Below are positions 1-12,029 of a stretch of 64,000 nt of DNA, piece after piece (positions within the stretch are counted from its first letter, which is position 1; every line of letters begins with the position of its first letter). Position numbers and translations under genes: made by a program. This DNA comes from Physcomitrium patens (taxonomy: Eukaryota; Streptophyta; Bryopsida; Funariales; Funariaceae): the NCBI RefSeq assembly GCF_000002425.4, contig NC_037255.1:9194436-9258435 (forward strand). Reading direction: 5' to 3'. Below the pieces are notes generated by a model. It ran no database searches, had not been told where the DNA came from, and worked only from the letters and a program-made list of their open reading frames with translations.

Positions 1-132
1 ATCTACTCTAAGAATATAGAAGAGTATGAAGTTTGTATTTGTTATGTGTTATAGAAGCTTAGAGATGTAAGATTATATGCCAAGTTAAAAAAATATATAT
101 TCTATACTATTCAAGTTGATTTCTCAAGATAC
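1..132 (+). mobile_element. Outer chromovirus Cv-1, left piece (reverse transcriptase fossil)
   Basis: Old broken Ty3/Gypsy sequence matching the end of the reverse transcriptase palm/thumb region of the other Gypsy copies in this window (around 49.2-49.3 kb on the minus strand and 4.9-5.1 kb on the plus strand). It stops at base 132, where another element (Cv-2) begins, and the same reading resumes at 9354. The 5-bp duplication GATAC (128-132) / GATAT (9354-9358) marks that insertion. The 5' LTR of this copy lies outside the window. Confidence 0.8.
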
Positions 133-1109
133 TATTACGAATATACATATGTAAACTAATAATTACCTATATGATTAGATAGAAATAAGTAAAAATAAAT
201 TAATTCCATAATATCTTCTTTAGAGGCTTTTTAGAAGCTTCATAGATACTGCTTTGACTTTATAGGTATCTATAATTATCTTTTAAGGTTAAAAACATCG
301 TCAACAAGTTAGTCATGTGCCACAAATGTTAGTAGCTTAAAAAACAAGCTAACTATATGGCACACACATAAAAAACTTGCTTTATAAGCTAAAGCATTTG
401 TCTTGCAAAGTTAACACATATTAAAGATTTTATATAATATTCTCATGTATCTCTTGGTTAGATAGTATATATAGAGGAAAGAGTAAAGCCATCTTCACTC
501 TTATCAACTTCTTTCTTGCTTCTAGTGTAGATTCAAGAGTCTCTAATTTTTTATTTTTTTTTAGCAATAGCCATTTTAATGTCTTTTTAATATATATACT
601 ATTTTATTTTTATTTTATCACTTCTCTTTCAATACAAAATTTCCAAGTTTATACATCTCCTTCTAATTCATATCCTTGATACATTGACAAGAGTATACTT
701 ATAATATTAGAACTTTGTCTTTTCTTCATAAAGAATGGATTACCTCTTTTTCTTGATAAAAGATAAGCATATTAGAAGTTGTGGATTACCCTCTTCTAAA
801 CTATTATTATTCTTAATATCTTCTTTGTTATCAAGTCCTTCCTTCTGCTTGTCTTGAGCAATATTAGACAATTTTTTTTAGTGGCAAAGCTTCTTAAAAT
901 GAAGAGAGCAATGATACAAATATAAAAGCAATTAAGAGAGTTGATGCTTGTGATGCATTAATTCAATTTATCACCACCTAGAGCAACAAAAATAATAGGA
1001 AGTAAAGATATAGACATGATTGGAGCCACTTCAACATCTAAACTAAATTACATCCCTTCTCGTATGGTGGAACATCCTTTCAATACTAGAGAACCAAAAA
1101 TTATCCTAA

Positions 1110-3000
1110 TATCATGGACATATGCATGTAAACCAATAATTACCTATATAAATAGGTAGAAGTAAATAGAAGTAGATAAAAGCAAGTTAAATCTATAATA
1201 ACTTCTATAGAAGCTTCCTAGTAGCTTTATAGATGCTATTTTGACTTTATAGATGTCTTTAATTGATTTTTTGGATTAGAAACATGATCAAAAAGTTGGT
1301 CATGTACCACACATGTTGTTAGCTTGAAGACCAAACTAACAATGTGGCTCACACGTAGAAAAACTTGCCTTATAAGTCAAGGCATGTGTTCTACAAAGTC
1401 AACACATATTAGAGGTCTTATACAACATTGCCACGTAGCTCCTAGTTAGATAGTATATAGAGAAACAAAAGTAGAGCCCTTTGCACTCTTTTCAACTCCT
1501 TTCTTGCTTCTACTCTAGTTTCAAGAGTCTCAAGTTTTTTTGTCTTATGGCAATAAGCGTTTCTAGTTTCTTTTAATATACATTATCATATAACATGATT
1601 TGCTATCTGGAAATATACTAAGTATCTAGTTGTAGGGAGTTTAGCTTAAACCTTTATATGAAACTTGTCTTAGCTTCCAAAATCCCTTTGATTTACATAA
1701 AACTCAAAATATAACAAAATCCCTTCAAAACAAATTTTTTCCACGAAGGATTTTTTCTTTGTAAACTTTAGAAATTCATACTCTTGATCTAGCTTTTCAG
1801 TTTTTTTCAATTTTATAAAGTAGGTAGAATTGACCCTTAATTTTTACCACAAAAAATACCAACCACAAATTCATTCTTGATCTTTTGGCATCTAAGAAAT
1901 CCTAGAAAATGCTCTAAACCCTAATTTATAAGCACCTGAGCACTATTTTCTTAATATCTCAAGAATCCAATATTAAAATACTATTAAACTTATGTAAAAA
2001 GTTTATTAATATGAATATACACATTTTCTAAAATTTTGAGCCAAAAAATTGTCAAATTGCTCAAGATATAGCTCGAGACACAACCACTAGTAAATCGGAT
2101 CACTTACTACCTTAGATTACATGCACTGACTTCAAAATCCAATATCTCTTTTACTTTAACTTGGAATCTAGCAAGCAGTATGCAAAAAGTATAGTTGCAA
2201 AAGTGCTCTCTTCAGTCGTGGTCGCCGATCTTCAATTACCCTCCGTGTGCGTGTATTATGTCAAAAAGAATGACAGTAGCTCTCAAATCAACACCTTAAC
2301 TTTGAGTGCCTATATCTCCTTCATATAAACTCCAAATAATACAAGATTTGAACCAAAATCATAGTCAAAAACCTAAACTTGCTGATTCTAGCCTTCAAAG
2401 CTCAAATGGCCCCAAAAAATTAATCCTAATCTCTACTATGGCCTCGGGCCGCCTCCTCGAAGCCTATTGGTCATGATTTTTGACCAATAGGAATAGAGAT
2501 TTTCATCATTCATCTCCATTCATCTATATTGGTGCCCTAATTACTCCCTTTGCTACCAAAACCCTTCTTCAATCAATTTTCTTATAATATTTATATAATT
2601 TATGCTCTAAATATCAAATAAAAAAATCAAAATAAGTTTTTAAAGGTCACCAATGTCTAACAAAGGTGACCCTAAATATTTAGAAGTTACTATCAATCAA
2701 AACCAATCTTAAAAGCCACTATCAAAAGAAATTAAAGTTATATAAATTTTATAGTAATCTTTTTAAATAACATCTTTTTAAGGTAATAATCAAATTATAT
2801 TCTATAACCAACTAAAATCTACTAATATGGCTCTCACCATGTTACTTAGTAAATTATATATTAAGTATATAATTACATTATTTTCATATAGTAGCCAAAC
2901 TACAACACAACAGCATACTTCTTTATTTCTATTTTGTCATTCTTTCTTTGACACGTATTTCATTAGTTTATACATCATCTTTTAGTTCATGTCTTTGACA
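1110..3000 (+). repeat. Solo LTR (family D) inside Gag of Cv-2, itself split by element B
   Basis: This sequence matches the LTRs at 133-681 and 14827-15364, but is interrupted from 1584 to 2912 by element B. The flanks are CCTAA (1105-1109) and CCTAT (3001-3005), a 5-bp target duplication with one difference. Gag reading resumes directly at 3001. A TATA-like stretch lies near 1450, and a GAAgcTTC heat-shock-like pair lies at 1210-1217. Confidence 0.75.
1584..2912 (+). mobile_element. Element B copy 1 (LTR-like, no internal region)
   Basis: About 1.33 kb. It starts TATCATATAACATGATTTGC and ends with ...CTACAACACAACA, in line with copies at 5566, 57445 and (reversed) 45424. Flanks are ACAT (1580-1583) and GCAT (2913-2916), probably a 4-bp target duplication. 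I see no coding capacity. The TG/TA start and CA end fit a solo LTR. The copy splits a family D LTR whose two halves are both recognisable. Confidence 0.72.
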
Positions 3001-5565
3001 CCTATTTGAGAAGTTTGATGGCATAAGATCCAAGTTTTAAAGATTTACCAATAAAGTACAACTTGTGATTGAACTTCAACCTCAAAGTTATCCAACTTTA
3101 GGATCACAAGTTAGATTCATTAATATACTTCTTTCAAATTCAGCATTATAATGATTTTTATCTTTTCTTAAATGATAAGATCCAATATTAAATAATTTTG
3201 AGGCTTTTTTGGTAGAGTTTTAATCCGTATATAGAGAATATGATGCAATTTGTATTACAATCAATAAGATCTATATTTTATGAGAGGACAATCTATTTGT
3301 AACATTAAATGCTTTACAATTTTGATAACTTGCAACTAATATTAAGTAGAATGGTGATGCATTTATTAGCCAATTTTTCTATGGATTACAATATTAGATA
3401 CAGAAATTGATGCTCAACTTATGTGATCTTCAAGCATTAAAACAAGTGATTGATTTTGCTATGAAGTTTGACAATTTTTTAAATTTTGATTTGAGAATTA
3501 GACAAGTAGATCTCAATGTTAAAATAATTCAATGGCAATACCAACACCTTGTTAACACATATATTTGAAAGTAGAGCATATGCAAATAGATGCAGTTTGC
3601 TTTAAACCTCTTACTAAGAAAAAAAAGACTTCTTGCTATCAAGAAGGATTATACTTATATTGTTGAGAACCTTAGCTTAGTACTCAACATTATTCAAAGA
3701 AGTGACGCAATTATAAAATGAGTGTAAATATCAAAAAAGATAATATATCAAAAAATAAGTTTGTCCAACTATAATAGGAATTATGTGGCTGAAACCTTGT
3801 ATAATACTTAATAAAGGTCTTATTCTCTCTTTAGAACCCTCTTTTTATTTTATATTAAATATTATTTTAGGACCTATATATTAAAAAGCTTCTACCTTAT
3901 TAGATTCAAGACCCTCAGTGTGTTTCTTAGATGAAGAATTTACTAAACGACTTAACATATCTTTAAATAGGAAAACTAAACTTATTCATGTAGAAGTCAT
4001 AGATAGTCGTCCATTATTTTTTAGAGATGTTACTCACAAAACCTTTCCTATAGAAGTAATAATTAATGGTCATAATAGCTTTGTGGTATTTAATATCATC
4101 AGATCTTCGTCTAATCCAATCATTTTAAACTCATCATAGTTAGAAAAATGTAATCCTCAAGTAGATTAGATTTCTTATACTCTCAACTTTTCTAAAAGTA
4201 TAACTAAGAGTGTGGTTAATTAAGTAAAAAATTACAAGTCTAATACAATTAAACTTGTGTTTGTAAATGCAAGAGCTTTCTTGTATGCTGCAAAAGAATG
4301 ATCACCTTGTATCATTTATGCCATACTTTTTTCTAATGGTGCAAAGATTTTAAGTGGCATTCTAAATCACTATCAAGAATTTCAAGATGTATTTGAAAAA
4401 AAATATAAATACTCTTTTAGAATATTATTCCTATAACTATTCAATTGACCTTCAAGAAGGAGCACAATTATCATTTGGACCAATCTAAAATTTATCACAA
4501 AATGAGTTGGTTGAATTTAAGGAGTATATTGAAGAAAATCTAGCCAAGAACTTCATACGCCATTCCAAATCTCCAGCAAGAGCTCCAATTCTATTTGTAA
4601 AGAAAAAAAATGAATCATTACAAATATGTGTTGATTATCAAGGATTCTACAAGATCATTATTAAGAATACGTACCTACTACCTTTAATATCTAAACTTTT
4701 TGGTTAGTTGAATCAAGCTAAGATCTATACAAAAATAGATCTAAAGAGAGTATACAATTTGGTATGCATCAAAAAAAGAGATAAATGGAAGACTACATTT
4801 TGAACTAAGTACGGATATTTTGAATATAATGCCATGCCTTTTGGACTTACAAATACACCAATAGCTTTTTAACATCTTATGAATAATATTTTTTGAGAGA
4901 TTTGGATGATTTTTTTGTCTATTATTTATATGATATCTTAATCGATTCTAAAAATATAAAAAAATATGAACTTCATGTTCATCGTATATTACAAAAATTA
5001 AAAGATGCAAGATTTTATACCAAGATAGAAAAGTATATACTTCATACTACTCAAGTTGAATTTGTAGGTTACATCATTTCAAATGATAGACTTATGATGG
5101 ATCCTAAAAAAGTTCAAACTATTATGGATTGAAAGATTCCAAAAATACTAGAAGATGTCAAATGTTTTTTGGAATTTGTCAACTACTATTGGATCTCTAT
5201 CAAGGACTTTTCATAAATAGTAGTTCTACTTATATGTTTGACTTGTAAAGATAAATTTTAGTAGAATCAAGAAGCAAAATTAGCATTTGAAGTTTTAAAG
5301 ACGGCCTTTATTTTTATATCAATGTTGTATTGTATTGACTTTTCTAACGCATTCTTTATGAAAACAGATGCATTAGACTTTGTTTTGGATACTATGCTAT
5401 CATAAATAGGAACCGATGATAAACTTCACCTTATAGTTTTTTATTCTAAAAAGTTTCAACAATCAAGATTAATAATGAAATTGACAATAAAAAAATTCTT
5501 ACAATTATAGATTATTTTTAAGAATAGTATCATTATTAAACAGGCACTTCCAGTCTAGTCACTAT

Positions 5566-6773
5566 TGTCGTATGGCGTGATTTGCAATCTGGGATTATAT
5601 GAGATATCTAGGTATAGAGAGTTTAGTTTTAACTTATTGGCTAAGGTTTAATAAGTGATTTATTTCACCTTTAATTTATATACTATTAATCTTTAGTACA
5701 AAAAAATGAATAATAAAATTCCTATTGATCTTTTGGCATCTTAGAAATCGAAGCAGGTCCTCTAAATCTTAACTTACAAGTACCTAAGTACTATTTTTTT
5801 CATATCTCAAAAATCCAAAATTTAAATGGCACAAAATTTATGTAAAAAGTTTACTTAGATGACTATATATATTTTTAGAAATTTTGAGTCAAAATTTCAT
5901 CAGATTTCTCAAGATATAGCTTAAAATACAACCACTAGTAAATTAGATCACTTACTACCCTTAGATTTGCAAGTGCTGACTTCAACCTCTAATATCTCAT
6001 GTATCCCAACTTAGGATCTATCAAATAGTATGCCAAAAGTTTAGTCAAAAAAGTCCTCTCTCCAATTTCAATCGCCAATCATTTTTTTTTTCTGCAAGTA
6101 AGTGTTATGCCCAAACAAATGACAATAGGTGCAAAATCAACACCTTAATTTTGAGCATCCATATTTCTTTCATGTAAACTCCAAATCATCCAACTTTTTT
6201 ACCAAAATCATAGCCAAAAATCAAAACTTGCTGATCTTGGCTTCTAAAAATCAAATGTCTCTCAAAAGATAATCCTAATCCCTAATAAGGCCTCATTCAG
6301 TCTCCTTGAAGCCCATTAGGCATGATTTTTGGCCAATAGGAATAGAGGTTTTTATCATCTATTTCCATTCATTCATATAAATGCTTTATTTTTTTATTTT
6401 CTTTTTTCTTTTTTTTCTAAGATCCTTCTCTAATCTTTTTTCTAATAAGATTTATATAATATATGCCCTAAATATCAAATAAAAGAACCAAAGTAAGACT
6501 TCAAGGGTCACCAATGTTTAACAAGGGTGATTCTAAATGTATAAAAGTTACTATCAATATAATTAACTTCAAAAGTCACTATCAAAAGAAAATAAATTTA
6601 TATAAATTCTAATAGTAGTTTTTTTAAACAACCTCCTTTTAGGATAGAAATCTAACTCCATTCTATAACCAACTAAAATTTATTAACATGGCTCTTATCA
6701 TGTTACTTAGTAAATTATATATCAAACATATAAATATAATATTTTTATATAGTAGCCGAACTACAACATGATA
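5566..6773 (+). mobile_element. Element B copy 2 (LTR-like) in reverse transcriptase of Cv-2
   Basis: Starts TGTCGTATGGCGTGATTTGC and ends ...CTACAACATGATA, length 1208 bp. Flanks are CTAT (5562-5565) and CCAT (6774-6777), a 4-bp duplication differing by C-to-T. The interrupted Gypsy reading (Val-Thr-x-Tyr, the RNase H region seen undisturbed at 9.84 kb) resumes at the junction. No open frame of note. A solo LTR of an unidentified retroelement is the simplest reading. Confidence 0.78.
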
Positions 6774-7210
6774 CCATATATACAAATCACAAGAAATTTA
6801 AATACTTCATGTCAATATGTATTTTGAATTGTCGCCAAGCTTGTTAAAGCATGTCTTTATTAAGATTTGACTTTAAAATCACATATTGACTTAGAAAATA
6901 AGAAGGTTTATTAGACATACTTTCTAGATATTCTTATCTTGCACCAAAAGAAAGAGATGTATCTTTTGATCAACAAAGAATGATTCTCTTAAAGTTGAAG
7001 CATTTTCATCTTCAAGAAATGAAATCAATATTGAATGTGGATTCAACCTTTGTCAAACAAATTCAATCAAGTATGTCTTCTGATTTTTTTGTTTACAATA
7101 TCAAGAATCTTTCTTCCAAGTCTCATGATGCTTCCAAATTTGAATTCAAAAACAACCTACTCTATTTTGAAGGATGCCTATATGTTCCATAAGGAGAAGC
7201 ATGTTTACAT

Positions 7211-8985
7211 TGTCATAATACGTGAAGTCTTGCTTGAGAATGCTCTGGGCACTTGACTGTGGAAGGAAGAATGGAAATTGCAATAAAAAAATCTTAACTT
7301 TAATAGAATACTAACAATGCTCTAATTAAACCATAATAATGCTAAGCAAGCTTAATCAAATTAAAAAAAAAACCTCAAAGAAATTTCAAACAAACAATAA
7401 GAATTCTTAAAGAAATATTAGAAGGATCACAAATATCACTCAAATATATCTCAATTCAATCTTAATTTAATTCTAGTTAAAATCCTATTGAACTTTATTC
7501 AAACTTTAGGCCAAAACTAATTAAATCTTAAATCCTAATAAAATCCTAAACCCTAAATCAAATCCTAAACAAATCTTAAACCAAATCCCAACCAAATCCT
7601 AAACCAAATCCTAACCAAATCCTAAACCAAATTCTAAATCTTAAATCAAATCCTAACCAAACTCTAATCCAAATCCTAAATCCTAATGAAACCCTAAATC
7701 AAACCCTAAATCAAACCCTAAACAAACCTTAAACCAAACCTCAACTAAATCCTAAACCAAATCCTAATCAAATCCTAACCAAATCCTAAACCAAATCCTA
7801 ATACAAACCCTAAATCCTAAACCAAATCCTAATCAAATCCTAAATCCTAAATCAAATTCTAATCAAACCCTAAATCCGAAATCAAACCCTAATCCAAATC
7901 CTAAACCCTAAACCAAACTCTAACCAAACTCTAAACCAAATCCTAGTAATTCCTATAACACATCTAAACCTCAATAACTAATGAATAAACCATTGATCCT
8001 AACTCAAATTTTGCATACTTCTTAAAAATTAAGTTAAAAACAAGCACAAAAAAATTGAAAAGGATCGGAGTTAACAAATTGATGATAGCTTCAAAAATGT
8101 GCTCGGGTATTGGCAGGCTTCCTTCTCCAATCTTGATGCCAATCTTCTAGAGCCAATATCTCTCCTTTGCACCGTTCGATTGATCTCAAAATTCTCATGT
8201 ACATAGGAAAATAAGTCTTATAACCTCTCACATACGTTTCACTCCAATCTAAGTAGTGGATTGCAAAAAATCTTAAAAACCCTCACTAGACCTAAAATTC
8301 TATTTTTTGAGACCTTGATCCACTTAAACCTCAATATCCTTCAATTCAATCGTTAGATCGAGCTCAAATTCACAAAACATATTGAAAACAACTATAACCA
8401 TAAATCCATAAAATTTCATCCATAGATCTACTACAAAACTCTTGAAATCATCCAAAACATAAACCCTATTTTATTTCATAAAACCCAAGTCATCTGAAAC
8501 AAACCTTGACTTTGCAAAGCTCTTACAAAGTCATTAAAACTCTAAATCATCCAAAATCAATGCCCATAGAAACCCTATCTAATCTTCTATCAAATCTCAC
8601 TCTTCGATTTGCCAAAGAGTCCTGGAGTCATCATCGAGACTCAGTTTTGTGACTCAGGGTCTGATTTCGACCCTAGTTCATAACCGGCCCTCTCCAGGTA
8701 TCAACATCTAGTTTTTTTTTAAGTAATTTTTACTAGAATTTACTCTCAACTTCCTCTCAAAGATGTTTTTATCATTTATTTTTCCAATCTATCTTATTTT
8801 GCCTTATTTTTGGCCCTACAAAGTAAATAGAAGCTATTTTTTCTAAAAGGGCAACATTATTATTAAAAGTTTTACTACCTTCCTATCTTTTATCCATATT
8901 TTTCTACCTTTTCTTTTAACTTGGCTCTTCTATAATAAGATCCATATTATCATCTTTCACCATATAGTTGTGTTACAATACGACA
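7211..8985 (+). mobile_element. Element A copy 1 (LTR-like) in integrase of Cv-2
   Basis: Starts TGTCATAATACGTGAAG and ends ...CAATACGACA, so the ends form the short inverted repeat TGTCGTAT/ATACGACA apart from one or two changes. Flanked by ACAT (7207-7210) and ACGT (8986-8989), a 4-bp duplication with one CG-to-CA change. The integrase reading (...Leu-Arg-Val-Leu-Gln) is continuous across the removed insert. Length 1775 bp, longer than other A copies because of the minisatellite at about 7525-7950. Confidence 0.82.
7525..7950 (+). repeat. Degenerate CCTAAA-type minisatellite inside element A
   Basis: Dozens of imperfect units such as AAATCCTAAACC and AAACCCTAAATC in tandem. The plant telomere motif CCCTAAA occurs many times among them but is mixed with CAAAT spacers, so this is not a telomere. 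The reversed A copies have the same kind of array (TTAGGATTTGATTTAGGA-type, near 11.57-11.65 kb and 17.92-17.96 kb), so it belongs to the element and varies in length. Confidence 0.85.
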
Positions 8986-10505
8986 ACGTGTTCTTCAAGC
9001 ATGCCATGATTTTCTAGCAATTGGACATTTTGGATACTTACATAGTAAACTTGTCTTGTAAGCTAAGACATGTGTCCTACAAAGTCAACACATATTAGAG
9101 GTCCTATAGAATATTGCCATGTAGCTCCTAGTTAGATAATATATATAGTAGCAAGAATGAAGTCTTCTTCACTCTTGTCAACTTCTTTCTTATTTTTAGT
9201 CTAGATTCAAGAGTCTCTAGTTTCTTTTTTTTTTGGCAATAGCCATTCCACTTTCTTTTTAATATACATAATATTTTATTTCTATTTTTTTACTTCTCTT
9301 TTGACACAAATTTTTGAAGTTTATGCATTATCTTTTAGTTCATGTCTTTGATAGATATATCGTTTCTAACAAAGAGCTAATGATGGATGTGAAGAAGGTC
9401 CAAATTATCATAGATTGGAAGATTCTAAGAACAATAATAGATGTATAATATTTTTTGAGCTTTGCCAATTACTATTGGATTTTTATCAAGAATTTTTTTC
9501 AGGTTGCAACTTCAATTATACGTTTGACTTGTAAAAGAAAATTTGAATGGAAGAAAGAAGCTAAACCATTGTTTGATGCTTTAAAAAAAGGATTTATTTT
9601 TACACCAATCTTATATTGTGTTGACTTCTCTAAGGTATTTTTTAAGAAAATAGATGCATCAAACTTTGCCTTGGGTGTAGTATTGTCATAAATGGAAGCA
9701 AATGAAAAATTCTATCAAAGAGATTTCTATTCTAAAAAAAATTTAGCACCTAAGATTAATTATGAGATCCACAAGAAAGAACTCCTTGAAATTATAGATT
9801 CATTTTAAGAAGTACATCATTATCTAGAAGACACCTCTAGTCTAGTCACCATGTATATAAATCAAAGAACCTCAAGTACTTTATATTAGTATATATTTTA
9901 AATTGTTGCCAAGCTTAATGGAGCATATTTTTATCAAGATTTGATTTCAAGATCATTTATTGATTCAAAAAATAATAAATTTTGTCTGACATTATTTTTA
10001 GATATTTTTATTTTGTACCAAAAGAAAGAGATGCATCTTTTGATTAACAAAGAAATTTTTTCTTAAAGTCAGAGCATTTTTATTTTTGAGCAATAAAAGT
10101 AATATTGATTGTTGATTCAATATTTAACAAGCAAATTCAATGAAGTATGTCCTCTGATCTTCTTGTCCATGATATCAATAATAATTTTTTTAAGTCTCAT
10201 GATACTTTCAGGTTCAAATTCAAGAACAATCTATTGTATTTCAAGGGACCATTATATATTCCAAGAGGCGAGGCACAATTGTATGTTCTTCAAACTTTTC
10301 ATGACATTCTAGTAGTCAGACATTTTAGATACAACAAGACTTTAGAGCTAATATCAAGAGATTTTTGGTAGCTTCAAATATAAAAGGCAATCAAAGAATG
10401 TGTAAATTCATGTAATATTTATTTAAGATCCCAAATTCCTTCCCATCTACCTTATGGATTTTTTCAACCATTATCTATTCCAAAATAATCATGGTCTTTC
10501 ATTGT

Positions 10506-11945
10506 TGTATATTAGTATAATTACATGGTGAAAAAAAAATATAGATGTTGTTATAGAAGAGCATAGTAGAAAGATGTGATAGAAAAATAAAGATAAATGA
10601 TAGAAAGATAATAAAAAGTTTAGTCTTAAAACTACCTTTTAGATAAGGGACTTCTATTTGCTTTAAAAGAGCATAAATGCCTCAAATCAAAGTAAATGAA
10701 ATAAGTAATTAATATAGACATATTTAAAAGAGATTCATCAATAGATTCAAGCAAAAATTACCTCAAATTATCAAATATTGATACCCAAAGAGGACCAGTT
10801 GTCAATCTAGATTGAAATCAGATCTTAAGGTGCAAAACTACATACCTATGGTAATTTTAGGGTTCTTTGATAGATCAAAGAATGGAATTAAGTATTAACT
10901 CAATTGACATAAAATCAATGCTTAAAAATTGCTTTATTAGTTTTCAGTTTTTAAGCATTGATTTTATGTTAATTGAATTAATACTTAATTTTTAGAAGAT
11001 TTTTAAAGTTAATAATGTTCTTGGTTGGATTAGATTTTAAAAAATAAATTTATGTTTACAAAATTGAAGGTTTATTTAGCTCTATGGTGTATATATGGAT
11101 GAATTTTGGACAATATATTGGTATTCTAGTTTTTAATATGTATGAAGATTTTAAGATCAATCAAATAGTTAGATCAAAGTATGTGAAGGTTTTTGTAGGT
11201 TGAGGTCTTATAAATTTGAAGATTAGTGAATATTTTTAAAATCTTTAGCAATCTATTCATGGGATTGAAGTGAACTTTTTTTTTGTAAAAATTGGACTTG
11301 ATTTTTCATAGTTTAAGTATATTTTAGAAGCAATTAAATGATTCAAGAAGGAAATATTGACATTGAAAGTTCAACATTCAGATTGGAATAGGAGGCCAGT
11401 TAAAACTCGAGTGGAATTTAGGATTGATCTTTTATTTAGTAAGTTCAATCTTCTTCAAACTTTGTGTGCTTATTGTCAACTTAGTTGTTGAAAGGTGTAT
11501 AAAATCTTAAGCAAGTTCAATGGTATAATTGATAGATATTGAGGTTCTAAACTACTCCAAGATTAGGTTAATTTGATTAGGATTTGATTTAGGATGTATG
11601 AATTGGTTAGGATTTAGGATTTATTTAGGATTTGATTTAGGATTTAAGTAAGGACTATTAGAATTTTAACAAGGATTAAAGTAAGATTTGTTGTAATTTA
11701 TTTAAAATATATTTTAGATTTTATTATAATATTTCATTTAAATTTCTTTAAAATTTGTTCATGCTTCTTTTGTAATTTTTTTGAAGTTTCTTTGGATTGA
11801 TTAAAGCTTAATTAGCATTGTTAAGATCTAATTGAAGTTATTTAGGATTCTATTAAAATTAGAATCTTATTGTTGCAATACTCCTTCTACCTTCTACAGC
11901 TAGGTGCTCGGTGCATTCTCAAGCAAGGCTTTATATAATATGATA
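10506..11945 (-). mobile_element. Element A copy 2 (LTR-like, reversed) in integrase of Cv-1
   Basis: On the minus strand it starts TATCATATTATATAAAG followed by the conserved block (CTTGAGAATGCACCGAGCAC) and ends with a CACCATGTAATTATAC-like tail, as in the copies at 7211 and 26872. It contains a short CCTAAA-type array (11.57-11.65 kb on plus, reversed) and a foldback at 10886-10990. I could not resolve a clean target duplication. Integrase reading resumes at about 11946. Confidence 0.72.
10886..10990. repeat. Foldback: 43-bp arms around a ~19-bp loop
   Basis: The left arm 10886-10928 is nearly the exact reverse complement of the right arm 10948-10990, with two mismatches by eye; the loop is 10929-10947. 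Other A copies lack it at the matching place, so it is either a tiny MITE-like insertion or a local inverted duplication. It would form a strong RNA or DNA hairpin. Confidence 0.8.
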
Positions 11946-12029
11946 CTATTTTTATAGATTTTATCACGGACCTTTTTCTCTCATCTTTGTATGATTCTAT
12001 ATTTTTTGTAGTAGATTATTTTACTAAGA

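Larger units (their letters stand above)
133..9353 (+). mobile_element. Nested chromovirus Cv-2 (Ty3/Gypsy), decayed
   Basis: A Ty3/Gypsy element inserted in the reverse transcriptase region of Cv-1. Parts in order: 5' LTR 133-681; leader and start of Gag 682-1109; a solo LTR inserted in Gag (1110-3000); rest of Gag 3001-3700; protease about 3.9-4.1 kb; reverse transcriptase and RNase H about 4.4-6.8 kb, interrupted by element B (5566-6773); start of integrase 6.8-7.2 kb, interrupted by element A (7211-8985); then a short integrase remnant fused to the last ~300 bp of a 3' LTR ending at 9353. Its ends are flanked by GATAC/GATAT. It is heavily broken, very AT-rich and old. The order and the similarity to the better copy at 46-52 kb give the family. 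Confidence 0.82.

Noticed and set aside
7525-7950. Telomere or CRISPR-like array
   Set aside because: CCCTAAA units are mixed with other spacers and the array lies inside an LTR-like element; there are no regular repeats and unique spacers as in a CRISPR.
10502-11949. 4-bp target duplication around reversed element A
   Set aside because: TTGT and CTAT do not match well enough, and decay makes any claim unsafe.
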